Assembly: GCF_048544455.1 (NCBI RefSeq)
Contig: NC_133538.1
Coordinates: 22,368,469 to 22,432,468, forward strand
Length of the DNA: 64,000 bases
Reading direction: 5' to 3'
From: Silene latifolia
Taxonomy: Eukaryota > Streptophyta > Magnoliopsida > Caryophyllales > Caryophyllaceae
Shown here one piece after another: positions 11,316 through 25,249 of this stretch (its first letter is position 1; every line of letters starts with the position of its first letter). The translations under genes and the position numbers were made by a program. The notes under the pieces are model-generated. The model searched no databases, had not been told where the DNA came from, and worked only from the letters and a program-made list of their open reading frames with translations.

Positions 11316-12341
11316 TCATGCTTGCTTTTCCTTTCCCTTGTCTTTGCTTGGTGGAGGCCCTATTTACAAATAAAAAGGGAGATACATTATCACAACTTTG
11401 CATCATAATACCATAGTTGAATTAGAAACATAAAAGAAGGATAGTCATTTACCTACTGGAGTAATCTTTCCAGCCTTAATATCACCAAGGTATTTGGAAT
11501 AATTTCTTTTCCAATGTCCCATACCATTACAATAATGGCATTTATCAAGAGGACCCTTCTTGATTTTTGAAGTGCTAGCTTCACAAGTCTTAGCTTTGGT
11601 GAATGTGGGACTTTGCTTCTTACCCTTCCTCCCATTCTTCTTGAACTTCCCCTTACTCTTAGTGCTTATGTTAAGCACATCTTTTGGTGGGTTCACATTT
11701 AACCCCATGTCCCTCTCAGCTTGCACAAGTAACTTGTGCAATTCTTCAAGAGACACATCCTTGTCTTGCATGTTAAAATTCACCCGGAATTGAACACATG
11801 CTTTGACTTTGGACAAGGAGTGTAGAATCCTATCTACAATGAGTTCTTTGGGGATTTCAACCGTTTGAATTTACAAGGTCTCGACAAGCTCCATAAGTTT
11901 GAGCACATGAGGGCTAACCTTTTGGCCCTCTTTGAAGTCGAGATCAAAGAATGCCGCGGCCGCCTCATATTGGACGATCCGCGGAGTTTGTGAAAACATT
12001 GTCACAAGCTTGGAGTAAATCTCATTAGCATTGCCCATTTTAAAGGCTCTCCTTTGGAGGTCCGCCTCCATCGCAAATATCAAGACATTTTTCATTGTGG
12101 CGGACTCCTTTTGGTAAGCCTCATATGCTTCCCTAGTGGCGGCGGTCGACCTAGTAGTAGGTTCGGGTGGAGAGGCCTCGGTAAGGTAACGAAGCTTGTC
12201 GTCACCTTGGGCGGCCAATTTGAGTTGGGCATCCCAATCGGAGAAATTTGACCCATTCTTTTCAAGTTTACATCGATCCATGAAGGATCGGAGCCAAGAA
12301 GTATTAGCGAGAGGCGTGGCGTTTGGTGTTGGTGTTGCCAT
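11316..12341 (-). pseudogene. Copia-type Gag of element B, probable two-exon gene with one nonsense codon
   Basis: ATG at 12341. The N-terminal half has NGSNFSDWDAQLK, MKNVLIFAMEADLQRR and the core up to LMELVETL, typical of Ty1/copia Gag (UBN2-like). A TAA at 11871-11873 (one change from CAA) interrupts the frame, which continues in phase through VRVNFNMQD-like and KLLVQAERDMG segments to a zinc knuckle, CHYCNGMGHWKRNY, whose last Cys is Tyr. After TPVG the frame meets a good splice donor (GTAAATG, exon end 11453) and acceptor (AATAG, exon start 11359). Splicing a 93-nt AT-rich intron gives a short Pro/Lys-rich tail ending KEKQA and TGA at 11316-11318. Gag would package element RNA. No pol follows. 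Confidence 0.7.
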
Positions 12342-14606
12342 TTGTTATGAGAAAAAGAAGTGGTCTACAAAACAAAATAGAAGGAGTAAAAGAAATGTCG
12401 TTTTAATAATAATACTCGTAAAAATGTATGATTTAAACAAGTTTTATGCATTTTTCTAGTGACCTCTACCCAACTAGATAAATGATTCCAAGACCCAAAT
12501 TCATATCAACTTAGGCACGGGGTAGCCGATGAAACCTTTATCAATATAACTCGGTGGATTAACCTTTTAATCGATTCTACTTTTAGAATTCTTGGTCGAT
12601 AAAATTACTCTAATGTTTATCTATAGCCCAAAACACATCAACAAGGGCACGGGGTAGCCGATGAAACCCTGATCAATAACTTTTGTTGAGTTCAATCCAA
12701 ATTTCGAATAAATGTGTCCATTATCCAAACCCACATTAACTTAGGCACGGGGTAGCCGATGAAACCCTTATCAACATGAATTCGGTGGATAGACATTTAT
12801 CACCCACTTCCCCTACGTAACAAGGTTTGTACCCCGGGGTAGCCGAGTGCACTCCCTCGCGAAATAGGTTTTCATGGTTTCTACTATTTGGTAAGGCTAT
12901 CTCTCAATTGATTGTTTTAGCGAGAGGTCATGTCAATTCATTATCTATCACGTTTTAAGTGAACTAAAGCGGTGAACTACGATAATTTTAATTGACACGG
13001 TCAATTAACTTGATGAAAGAAGATGCATGTTTTAGTTATGGCGATTTAGCGATGCATGTGACATAAAATAAAATGCAAGCATAAAATAAATAAATCCTAG
13101 TATGACCTTTCCTAAAATAGAAAAACTATTTAACTATTACATATTCGGAAACCAACTCCATTGGTCCTTTGAACTTCGGTTGTGACACGCATCTCGAGGT
13201 AACACCGTCTTTATGTATCGCCATTCTTGAAGAAATCCGTCTTTGGGAACTCCGGAATGAATAAAATTACATAATAAATTACATAATTTCCTATTATACA
13301 TTTGTAACTAAAATAAAATAAATCTATTAAATTACAAAACGGTGATACGAGATCACAATAAAATTACAACCGAATCGATATTCCCATACATTTCGGGAAA
13401 TACCAATTAAAATCTAAGGCCATACTAAGTAAAATTACATAATTAAAAAATTACATAAATTAAAATTATGACAATCATAAAGAAAATGCAGCATTATAAT
13501 ATGTATGAACATGCCCAATTTTATGCTAAACCGCCTTTAATTAGCCAATATCGTATATTACTCGGTTTTTACGGATTTGCGTGATTTTAACATTTTATAA
13601 TCACAAAAAATTACATAAATTCATATTTATGCATAAGTTAATTAACCCAACCTCTTAGGACTCAAAATTTATTCTTCACTAATAATTTGACCATAATTAA
13701 CTCATATTTATAAAATTGTTCATTAATGGACTAAAAATTACAAAAATAAGCTATAAACTTCAAATAAATCATAAAATTTCAAATAAATTCAAAATTTGAA
13801 ATTTAAACTCATGAACATTCTGGAAAAATACCATGACACTCATAATGTTCAAAAACTTAGGTTAAAAATTTCGAAATTTTTCCGGAAAAACAATGTTGCG
13901 GTTTATCGGTTTTTAATAAAATAATCATAAAAACATGGGGAAAATTATATTCATTAACTTTTCAATTTTAGATCTGAAAAAGATAATAAAATGCAACATA
14001 TAACATTTTTCCTTAGTCATAGATTATGTTTTATTAATTTTTCACTAATAATGTCACTATTTATGCTATTTTTCTTCAAAAATCCATAAATCATGCAAAA
14101 AGACTTTATTATAGCCCATTATTTTACACACATCTTGTAAAATTGCATGTGACAACATACTAAATTTCTATGACCAGATTCGAAATTTATCTCATATTAA
14201 CCTATTTTTCACCTAAATCCGAATTTAATAATGAAAAATCCATTTTTCGAGCAAAACAAGTCCAAAAATTATGAAAATTTACAGGTTATCTCAAAATAAT
14301 ATATGTGACAACATATCCAAAAATCACTGGAAAATTCGAAGTATAGCTAATTTTAGACCGAAAATGACATTTTTACTCATAAAATCACATTTAAATGCCA
14401 TTATTGTATAATATGAACAATAAAAATCCGTAAATTTAACCAAAATATCCTAAAACATTTTAGGACCAGAAATTTTAACATGCATGAATAAATTTCGTGA
14501 TATATCATAATAACACAAATTTTACAAGTTTTATATGTTAATCTTTATAACTCGGAAAAACTTTTAACCGATTTGCATGCAAACAACCATGGCTCTTGAT
14601 ACCGAT
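12342..14606. other. 5' leader of element B (non-coding)
   Basis: Between gag and the 5' LTR. AT-rich, no coding frame. Near 12470-12850 it carries three or four repeats of a phrase with GGCACGGGGTAGCCGATGAA separated by about 110-130 bp. Shared blocks such as CGGTGATACGAGATCACAAT (13340-13360) also occur in A (about 20584) and C (about 35880), and define the family. Confidence 0.65.
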
Positions 14607-15873
14607 TAAAGGATAATTAGATCTATATACTTACATATTCATATATGTTTTAATTTAATTTATCATAAAATTAATGATTGATCTTATGCATGCAAACATT
14701 AAAACAAAATAAGGAAGAAACATTGTTCTTACATTGTGATTTTCGGTTTAATGGGCACAAGAGAGATCACCTTTCTCTCTTGTTCTTGAGCTTTCCCTTT
14801 TGGATGAACTAAGACCCAAGTGTAGGATCTCTCCCAAGGATTTATACCCAAAGCTTACTCTTAATTAAATTAATATTATAGTTACTAGTACGATATTAAT
14901 CTTGTATGAAATTGACCCACAAATATTATAAGACACTTAATATTTTCGGTTTGGAGAGGAGGAAGAAGGAAGTTTTTATTTCTCTTTCTAAAACTCAAAG
15001 TTTAGATGAATAATGAATGAATGATAAAAACACAAAACATTTTGTGTATATTAGGTGAAGTAAGAGGAAAAACCAAGTGGTTTTTCCTCTCACAAAACCG
15101 GGTGGAAGGGGGGCATGGGAGGGAGCCAATGCATGCAATTATTTGTCTTCACAATGCATAATAGGGTTGCATGGCTAGATTAGTAGGTAATCATCATGCC
15201 TTCCACTAATACAATCAACATAATATTAGCTTAATACTCCTCCAATTTTCGGCACATTGGATAATATGGATTCCATATTATTTTTGTCAATTTATCAATT
15301 TGTCACATGTCATATGTAACATAAATTTGTTATGTATTTTTTTTTAACATATTAAAAATCAACGTATTAATAAAAATACGTCATATGCAAAAATCGACTT
15401 AGTAATTCATAATTACTTGTACCAAAATAATTTACCAATTTATAAATCGTATTTATAATAATTCATTCAAATTTAATTGTTTCCTTAAACAATAATTTCA
15501 TCTGAGTAATGATACAATTCGATTACTCAGACCGTATCTCATTTTAATCAATTTCAATGTGATACGTAAATTTTACTTCCAAAATCGTCCGTCAATTTTC
15601 AAGTAATTCAATTAACTCGTAATATTATACGATTAATTAAATGATCAATTAAGAGTGTTGCCCTATAGGTATGACCTAGGGGATCAACTGATCACCACCG
15701 TCGCACGACAGTAATGTCAAACTCTAGTCAGCCAATCATTACCGATATATGTTGATCAGTTGACAGTAAAAATATTACTTCCCAATTGTATTATTTATAA
15801 TGAGATTTAAACATGTGATCATCATGATCAACAGTCGTGATCGCATTATTGTCGGAGGACACATATTCCAACA
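14607..15873 (-). repeat. 5' LTR of element B
   Basis: 1267 bp, ending TATTCCAACA at 15873 (the TGTTGGAATA start on the minus strand). The inner end reads TAAAGG instead of the TGAAGG seen in the left copy, one change in the terminal dinucleotide. Confidence 0.85.
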
Positions 15874-18800
15874 AAGTGTGTGTCATCAATTCTCTTATCC
15901 TATTACTATCTCCCACTCAATGCAAGGTGTCTTGAAGGTCGTTCTTCCAAGTGATCATATCAAGAGTGGTTTCCTCGATCGGGAGAGTAACTGTCTGACC
16001 GGAACTATCTACCAAAGATACCTTTCGAGCGTGGCCACGCATTTTCAGTTCACTACTCCTCGTGTGGCCCTGAGATTTTTAAATAACCCTGACAAGGGGG
16101 TGAACAATTCCTATCGCACTATTCCCTTTGTTTAGCCACGGCTCATTATGACCCAAGAGATGCTCATTTGACCTCATTTACGAAAGTCGTAGAGCATAAG
16201 TCAAAGTCACTTAGAAACTGTGCCAACTTGGGAGAACAGTCTTTAGTCAAAGAATTGACTCAAAAGAATACTGTAGTAGCTCTTGCCACGACCAGGCTAT
16301 ATATGAATTACCAGAACTCTATTAGCGGTCACTGCCTGACATAGTGTCCCATACAGTCTGCCTATGTGATCGACTAGTCATTCCTTATCACCCTATGGCA
16401 CTTGAACTTGTCATCAATCGCATCACACTCTAGTCACTTGGAGACATCACCTCATATAAGTGACTAGGGGCCAATACTATGTTAATCCAGTTCACTTAAA
16501 TAGGGTTCAATATTGTCTCGACAACCTATTTGGAAAACAAAGTATTATAAGAAAAAAGTTTTGAATAAAACTCAAACGATGAATGTATTATCACATATGT
16601 AAAATTGATACTATATCAATTACTACATAATCCATAATCCATACTTAATATTGTATACATCCATACATCTCAACTCAATTGAAATGGCATGACTTATCAT
16701 GCTAAGGCTATGAGAAGGCTTTGGTTAGTAAGTCTTAGCAACACATTGCACTTTCCCTAAACTTACTATGTACTTTTTCCCTTTGTTATGTATAATCTTT
16801 ATTATAAAACTTTTAAGTACGTATCTAAATCCAATCTAGACATAGGCTTTCGAGCCTTGAATAGCTCCCACTGATCTCACAGTGAGTAGGGATAGGACCT
16901 TCAGTTATTGGAACGAACTACCATAGTTCCTCCAATTCATAAAACCGAATCCTTATATCATCCCTTCCTTCTTGCATATCTCATTACTGCAAGTGTACTT
17001 AATTTCCGTTGTGTGTATCTCATTTGTTCAACTGCCTTGGATGTTTCTAGCAGATATCCTCCTTAAATAATATAGCCAAGATGGTTCTCTAACCATCCTT
17101 ATGTGTTTAGAATATGGTAATTGTGTAACTCCTTGCATACAAATCCATTAATTATTTCTACACACTTATCCACTCTTATCTATCACTATTGATTTGGATA
17201 CTAAAGATGTCTTGCATCTCTTCATAGTCTCCCAATCACTTCTTCATGGAAGAGAGTATTGGCCCGTAATTCTCAATGAATAATATGTTATCTACATATG
17301 AGACATAGAAGACATATCATTAGTGCTTCTTGAGTACTAATGGATAGAATATATGGCTATATAGTGACTTTCACTTAAACTCGATTTATAACCTTTCGTC
17401 ATACTCTAAGTATACGAATTATAACAATGGCGATACATCTTAGCTTAATGAATTAATCCCGCAGCGGAAGCAAGTGGATTTAATTTCTACATGTTAAATA
17501 CCTTTGAACTTGTCTAGACTCTTATCAATATAAGAATATTCATTTAACGCCAATATCCTATTAGAAGTATCTTTATAGGTCTGGATACCTTAGAGATGTA
17601 TTATTCCTCTCCTAAGTCTTTCATCATTCACAATGATAAATATGTCCCTTACATATAAGACTATTAATACCACATTACTCCTACTAAACTCCATGTATAA
17701 ACAGAACTACTCGACAATTTGAGACAAGTTTATCACATGATCAAAACATACAATTCAACTCCTTAACTTCTACTTAAGATTTCTTCTTAAGTTTTTATTC
17801 TACCTTAGGATAGTCGCGATTTACAAAACTCATGCAAGATGATTTTAAAATCCAACTATATCAAATCACATCAAAATACAATGAAGCGTTGTTGTTGCGT
17901 GGAAAACCCTTTGCCACCAACCAACCAAGCTAAATAAACATTTTCATGTTTATGCGTGCTTCGGACTTTGCGGAGTTGAAACTAGATAAAGCATCTTAAT
18001 AAGTTACATTTTTTTTTTTTCAAAAATAACATGATTCCTGTCTACTTAGATTTCGAAGAAATATTTACTGATTTTGACCAAGAAGGAACATCTTCCCACG
18101 TCTTATTCTCAGTTTGTGGCTCTTGAACATTTTCTCCCACTCTGTCTATAAGAAATGATCCTCTTTTCTCTAATAGACAGCATCACGAGCCACAAACCCT
18201 TTGTTCTCATGATCATGTAGGAAGAGAAACAGCATGTTCACTATCGAAACAAGCTACAATTTAGGTACCATGCCTAACCATATCACATATGAAATGTAGA
18301 TGATTGCTTTAATTATGTTTTGTTTTAGTGGAATAAATATATACTAGACAAATTGTGATAGAAACTACTTCCAACTTTATAGTAAAGATTCAATCATATC
18401 GTATAGGATTCTTTGTCACTTTCTAATATTATGAAGGTTAACTTGTGATACCATATCACACTCTTTTTGGTGTATATAAAAGTCTTCACTTTATTGTTCA
18501 CTATTTTAACATACTAATACTTTGGTTTTATAATCTCTAAGTTTTGATACTTTTAAACATTCATTGAACTTGTTCAAAGAATCTCTCTTCTTACCTCATT
18601 AAGTGGATACCAAGTATCTACCTAGTTCGTTGGTAGAAGAGATGAAGAAGTAATAACCTTTTCTGATTGAAATTGTATTCGACCATACACTAAAAAGTGT
18701 AAATAGGGTGAATATCTTGCTCTATTCATAATCCTTCTCTAGAAAGAAGTCATGAATTAATCTTGCTTTGATACAAGATTCGTACACACCAAGAGATTCC

Positions 18801-18891
18801 GAATCAAATGGTTTGGGATACTAGTGAAAAATAGTTTCTAAATGCAATTTTCAATTAAGAATTGAGAAATGATTGGGGTCACCAACTTGAG

Positions 18892-18962
<71 letters not shown>

Positions 18963-21437
18963 CATTTATTTTTAGTTTGAATATAATTACCTTGATTTGT
19001 ATGGTTTCACCATAAACTTAATCATGGTATATAAGGGCACAATGCTTATTTTAATTGCACAATAGTGAAACTCTTTGCGTTTTTCTACAAAAACTTGAAT
19101 TATATTCTTATTTAGACTTAGTGTACATCATATAACAATTATTGAGGTACAATTTCAACACTTTATCTTTCGAGCCTAGTTCTATCCTTAACAATAAAGA
19201 TAGGTACTTACTTCTTATTACTCCCACTAACTTTAAGAATTTCCATTTGATGAAGACTTATCTTCACAAAAATTCTTAGTTAATCCTTCACAAGGGTTAC
19301 CTTTATTGTGGTATTTGGTTAATCAAAATTTCTAACAAATTAATTTACCAATTTTACATTGTCATGTTCTTAACAACTTAAGTGCTTGATGACAAGTGTT
19401 TAGATTGAGCAATAAGATTTTTTAAACCATGGATGTATAGAAGATAGTATCAAAACATATTTTGGCCAAGTACTACTTCTATTCATATTCTTCATAAGAA
19501 CTCATAGGTATGTAAGGAATTTTAAGATGCTAATCTTATATTTGCATAGGACGATTCCTATCATGTTCTATGCAATAGAACGATTTCTATGGATCTAGTC
19601 CACAACCTATGATATAGTTCATTTGAGGATTTAGAAAGAGATTCTATTTGTCGTTAGTAATAGTGTTTTAGCGGAGACTCGTGTTACAATCGAATTGATA
19701 TCATATATAAATTGGAGCGATAATAAAGAACAATATAAATCAACAAATAATGGGAAAAAACAACATTCATCGTAAATAATGAAAACATTTTAGCATGTTT
19801 TAGCATTTATATAATGACCTCCACCCAATTATATAAACGATTCCGAGATCCAAATCCATATTAACATGGGCACGGGAAACCGATACATCCCTAACTAATA
19901 TGACTCGGTGGGTTAACTCTTAAACCGATTCTACAATTAGAACTCTCGGTCGATGAAATTACGTTAAGTTCATCTCTAGCCTCGGAACATAAGACTAGTC
20001 TTCATGTCCCATTGAGACCAACTAAATTTCGCGTGTAATAACTAATTATTACCCCACTTACCCGATGAAAAAATGAAAGTACCCCCGGAAACGGAATTTA
20101 CCCCAAATTTCAAAGGGATTAATGGGTCCTAATATTTGGAAAGGCTAATCTCAATTTAAATATGTGAGAGGTCTTGTCGATTTATTATCTATCACTTTTT
20201 ATGTGAACTTTATTAGTGAACTATGATAATTATAATCGACATGGTCGAAAAGACGATATATATATATAAATGCATGTGATGTTAATGGCGATTTGGCAAT
20301 GCATGTAACATATAAAGCAAAATGCAAAGCAATAAATAAATTTCCTAGTATGGCCTTCCTAAAATAGAAAATCTAATATTCTATTACAAATTCGGAAACC
20401 AACTCAATTGGTCCCTTGAACTTCAAATGACACGCCTCCCAAGGAAACACCGTCTTTATCGGAACTCCTTTCCGAATGGCTCCGTCTTTAGGAATCTCCG
20501 GAATTACAAAATAATAATAAAAAATACATAGCTATTCCTATTATACATTTGTAATAAAAATTTAAATCTATTAAATTACAAAACGGTGATGCGAAATCAC
20601 ATTAAAATTACAACCAAATAGATATTCCCTTTCATTACGGGTAATACCAATTAAAAAACTAAGGCCATACTAAGATTAAATTACATAATTCAAAATTACA
20701 TAAATAAAATCAAGGTTAAAATTTTTGAATTAATTTCGAGAAAAATATAGTTGCTATTAGTCGGTTTTATCAAATAAAACATCTAAAGTATATGAAAATC
20801 AATCTAATAAACGTTCTAACTTTAGATCTGATATGTGGAAAATTAAAATAGTTTTCTCATGCCATGTAATTTATTTTAGCTATTTTTGCTAAAATGGTCA
20901 CTATTTATGTCATTTTTACACTAAAAATTCATAAATCATGCAAAATGAATCATGTTTATCTCAAACTTTACACACAGTGATTAAAATTCACATGTGACAA
21001 CATATTAAAATTTCATGGCGTGTTTCGAAGTTTAAGTAATTTTAACAATTTTACCTCCATTTATTCCATTTTTATCTCATAAAAATCATAAATCATGCAA
21101 AGTAAATCTAATTTATACGAAATTTTACATTCAATAAGTAAAATATGCATGTGAGGTCATATAAAAATTTCAAGGTTAGAAACTAAGTCTAACTAATTTT
21201 AGTATTTTAAATACCATTTTACTCAATAAAATGTAATAAAATTACTAAAAATTATTAAAATGAGCCATAAATTACCATAAATCATAAAAATGACCTAAAT
21301 TCATTTTAGGACCAGAATATATAACATGCAAAAAAAAATTTGTGACTTTATAAGTTAAATTACAAAATCTCTAGCTTTTTATGTTATACATTTAACTCGG
21401 AAAAACTATAAACCGATTATGCATGCAACAACCATTT
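15874..21437. other. Interior of element A (non-coding)
   Basis: The first ~250 bp (15874-16110) is the family's conserved 3' sequence, with CAATGCAAGGTGTCTTGAAG and GATCATATCAAGAGTGG, also present in D at 55733-55785. The rest is AT-rich with stops in all frames. An (AT)n run lies at 18897-18960. From about 19810 to 20700 it matches the leader of B (a GGGCACGGG repeat, AATTACAAAACGGTGAT). Gag is absent at the place where B has it. Confidence 0.6.
18897..18960. repeat. (AT)n microsatellite, about 32 units
   Basis: An uninterrupted AT dinucleotide run of about 64 bp inside element A. Confidence 0.98.
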
Positions 21438-21449
21438 GCTCTGATACCA
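21438..21449 (-). other. Primer binding site of element A, initiator tRNA-Met type
   Basis: The minus strand reads TGGTATCAGAGC two bases inside the LTR end, the usual plant Ty1/copia primer site. Confidence 0.9.
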
Positions 21450-21451
21450 CT

Positions 21452-22627
21452 TGAAAGGATACTATACCCTCTTATTAAACTCCTTTAATTGTTGATATAA
21501 TTTACTCTTTAAAATAGATATTGATCTTATGCATGCATAACAAATTATAAATATAAAGGTAAGAAAAATGATTCGTACAATATTTGAAATTGGCTTTTAG
21601 GGCACAAGTAAGAATACCTTTCTTACTTGTTCTTGAGCTCAAAATAATGGATGATTCCTTTTGTCCCAAAAGTATGAGAACCTCCTATCAATTGCACCAA
21701 GACTACCCCATAAAACTACTAATTAATTGACTAGATTATAATAGTAGTTAACCTTAAAAATATGATCTAATATTATTTCTTATTACTACTATAGTAATCT
21801 AAAGTTAGATCTTTGAACAATATTTTCTCAAACTTAATTTTAGAGAAAAAGGGAGAAGAGTAAGAAGTGTCAAACTTAATTTACTTTTTCTTTTGTTCTT
21901 CTCAAAACAAAGCTAGGGTGTAGGCTAGTCTTTAAAGTTTAATCATTGTGTTTTCTCTAATTAAAAACAATTAACCATATAACCTTACACACCAATAAAA
22001 ACCGGTGCCCCATATGTAATATGGAGTCCATTTTATTTTTGTCAATTTCTAATTTTGTCATATATTGTGTGACTTGGGACATATAACATGTTATTAATAA
22101 TATTAATGCATATTTAACAATTAAATATCATTACATATATTAGTTTAATTATATACAACAATTGACTAGTAATTCACAATTAGAAGTAAATAAAATGGTT
22201 CATGTTAATATAATCTACAATACATTGTAATTATAATTAACCGTTCATTCTTAATTTAATTGTTTCATAAACAAAATATTAGTAATATAACATCTTAATT
22301 ACTAAAACGAATCTCATTTAATCGAATTATAATAAGATTCATATTCTTACTCAAATACGTGAATTGTTCAAATTTTAAGGAATTAATTAATCTGTATCAA
22401 TATACAATTAATTATTTTATCTATTAAGGGGATCGTCCTTTAAGTGTGACCTTAAGGGATCAACTGATCACCACCGTATAAACGACAGTAATGTCAAACT
22501 CTAGTCAGCCAATCATTACCGATTAATGTTGACCAGTTGACTTATAAAATGAATCATCCCTTTACGTATTCTTATTATGAGTTTCAATAATGTGATCGCA
22601 CTATTGTTGAGGACACATACTCCAACA
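21452..22627 (-). repeat. 5' LTR of element A
   Basis: 1176 bp, bounded by TGAAAGG and CTCCAACA, and flanked by TTTTC outside. About 90 bp shorter than its partner because of one internal deletion near 21873. Confidence 0.9.
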
Positions 22628-25249
22628 TTTTCTGCACTAACGATGCAGGAACAAATGCAAAGCAAAGGGGAATCAGCCGCTGACCGTGCTTCTCCGAAAC
22701 ACAACACAAAAGAAGTCGGACAAAAATAAACTACAAACCAAAAACACATATATACAAACCGCCTCGCGCAAAATGTATATATATACAAATAAAAGTCCAA
22801 AACACGGACAAAAAGGTACAACTACTCAACGCCTCCCGGTGGGCCAGTCTCGGTCTCACGAGGAGTCGCGGGCAAAGCAGACACACCTCCTGCTCGGGCC
22901 CCCTCTCCGGAGAACTCTCCAACGTCTCGTACTACATCGTGACGCGAAGCTCCTCCGTCGCAGCCAACTAATCCCTAAGAGTGGCAATCTCCGCATCTCG
23001 GCTCCGCAACGCGTCCTTGCGACACCTCAGCTCCTGGTCCCGACTGATGATCCCCAGCCCATGTGACTCGATCATCGACCTCGCTGCATCTTACTCAGCA
23101 CGGACCCGAGCAAGCTCCGCCGGATCCGCAGTACCCTTCAAAACACAATACAGGTCATTAAGATCTAAAACGTGAAATACAACACAAAAAAACACAAAAA
23201 ACAACCAACAAAAAGCACTTGTGCAAGTCGAGACTCCCTCACAGCCAGGTCACCAGCAAGCGCCCTCCACCGGTTAGCCATCCGCCACAAAGCCTGATGA
23301 CTAACGGTCGACACCTACAACCAGAAAAGTCCTTCAACACAACAAAAAACGCAAGGCAAAATAAAAACAAAAAGGAGGATTCAAATAAAAAACTCACCAT
23401 CAAAACTGTCAACCTCCACTACATGCCAGTGTCGGTAGTCTCAGCAGCCGCAGGCTCTAGCAGACGCAGCTGTAACTCCTCACCACCCGGGCCTTGGAAG
23501 GTGGTCTGTGTCGTGAAAGCTGGGGGTTGGGTCCTCATGAGCGCGTCGACAACCTACAATAGGAAGCCGCGTCAAAGGTAACAAACCCTTCCGCCAAAAC
23601 GCAAAAGAGGCAATGAAACGAAGAACAGAGGAAAACATACCTCAATCGGGTACCAAGCAAGCCTCAACATAAGGAAGGTGTCGTAGTCAACCTCCCATAA
23701 CAACAGCTCCTCACCTCCACGGCCGTGAAGGTGCTCCTCAACCTCATCGGGTGTCGACTCCTGGAACAACACCCTAGGCGGATCAACCGGTACCACGAAG
23801 GTCTCACTAAGGCACTGACGAGCTAAACGCTCGCCCAGGTACCAAACCGGCTCGATCGCCGTCTCGAGGTACAAGCGCTGGCAACTGCGAGGTCGCAGAC
23901 GCTCCCTGGCAGCAGCCGGTACGCCTATGTAGTGCTTCCAAGGCCACCTGACGAACTGCACTCAAGTCAAAGCTAATCAACTAACTGGGGGCTTTCTAAG
24001 CTACCTAGTCATCCTATCTCTATCCTTTTCTACAAAACAAAAGAGATAAGAAGCAATGACTTACATCACCAACCCTGAGGGCGTTCACTCGATGCCTAAA
24101 GTCTTCGTAAGGTGACTTGGTCGACTTCTTCCGAGCCACCGTCCAACCCCTTACGGCAGGGTAAACCGAAGACACGTCACCCGTCATCTACGGGCGCAAG
24201 GGGACGAAGTAAGCAAACAACCAAGCTTTTAACAAAACACAGCAATCACAAATCAGCCAATTTTTCAAAAATTGCCAAAACTCAAAAATCCATCAAAAAT
24301 AAAAAAATCAATCAATACAAAATCCCACAAAATGCTCGTACCTCAAAGATGAGGCCGAGACCAACCAAAGCGGGAGAACTCCCATCCCCCATCACCTGCG
24401 GACGAACCGCAGCGTGCAAGTAATGGGTAAAGCTCGCCAAAGCCGGCGTCACCCAGTCGTACTGACCTAAGGCGTCTAGGTCAGCAAGTAGAGGAAGTAC
24501 CTTGGTCAACAAGCGCTCGCCCTTGTCACCAAAGTACGTGGTACCCAAGAAGTACCACAACCACAACTGCGCCTCCTGCGCGTCAGCTCTAGCCTCAGCC
24601 TCCGGACTCGCTAACGGCGCCAGAACAAAGCCAGCCGCTCTCCCCCTGAAGTGGTCCCTCACATAGGAGTTCGCTATCAGGAAATGAGTAATGTCAGTCG
24701 GCGCAGGCAAAACATTGCCGATCAAACCCGTGACCACAGCGGAAGACACTCTCTCCGGCGTCTTCGGGAACTCAACAGGCGTCTCGCCACAAGGAAGGCC
24801 CTATATCATGGCAAAGTCCTCCAAGGTGACATCGACCTTCCCAAACTCCATGTGGAACGACGACGTCGTGTCCCAGTAACGGTCCAACATGGCGCAAATC
24901 AAACACTGGTTCGACCTAATCGACACCCTGTGAATATCGCGCCAGGTAGCCACCAACGACCCTATAGCCGACTTCTCTATCAACACCCTCGTACCGGCCC
25001 GGAGAACGTCGTAGAAACCCATGTAAGTCGAGAAGCCTGAGAAAGTCCTCATGGTAGCAATCTCCTGAAATTGGGAAACAAACAGTATAAGAACACCTAT
25101 TCAGGTCTGAAAAAAAGAGAGAGAAAACAGTAAGAAAAGACAACAGACTCACCAAACCCTCGTGTGCACGGTAAGAGATGTGAGTGTCTAGACGCAACAA
25201 CAACTGGCTATCGTCAAAGCTCTCGGCCCAAGCAAGCATCGCCCGCAGG

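Larger units (their letters stand above)
9201..15873 (-). mobile_element. Element B: gag-only copia-type LTR element inserted in A
   Basis: Flanked by the TSD AAGTG (9196-9200 and 15874-15878). Removing B and one TSD copy restores the GACAAGTGTG continuity seen intact in element D at 55684-55693. The right (5') LTR is 14607-15873. The left (3') LTR is reduced to 9201-9557. A degenerate PBS (GGTATCAAGAGC on the minus strand, about 14591-14602) is next to the right LTR. It encodes Gag at 11316-12341 but no protease, integrase or RT, so it depends on other elements for mobility. Confidence 0.85.
7908..22627 (-). mobile_element. Element A: non-autonomous copia-type LTR element (contains element B)
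   Basis: Terminal LTRs 7908-9175 and 21452-22627, flanked by the 5-bp TSD TTTTC (7903-7907 and 22628-22632). The PBS TGGTATCAGAGC (minus, 21438-21449) is complementary to initiator tRNA-Met, typical of Ty1/copia. The polypurine tract is next to the left LTR (9176-9192, minus). The interior, once B (9201-15873) is removed, is about 5.6 kb of AT-rich sequence without a recognisable gag or pol frame. A, B, C and D share leader and 3' sequences and so form one family. Movement must have used proteins from another element. Confidence 0.9.

Noticed and set aside
15800..16135. Protein-coding frame in element A
   Set aside because: It begins inside B's LTR and continues into A's 3' region; the homologous stretch in D (55616-55987) is just as non-coding and spans the D/Tat junction.
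22516..22821. Hydrophobic minus-strand ORF
   Set aside because: It crosses the boundary between A's LTR and the PMD 3' region, so it is accidental.
22686..25040. Plus-strand open frames opposite the PMD exons
   Set aside because: GC-rich shadow frames; the minus strand has the PMD domain and splice borders.
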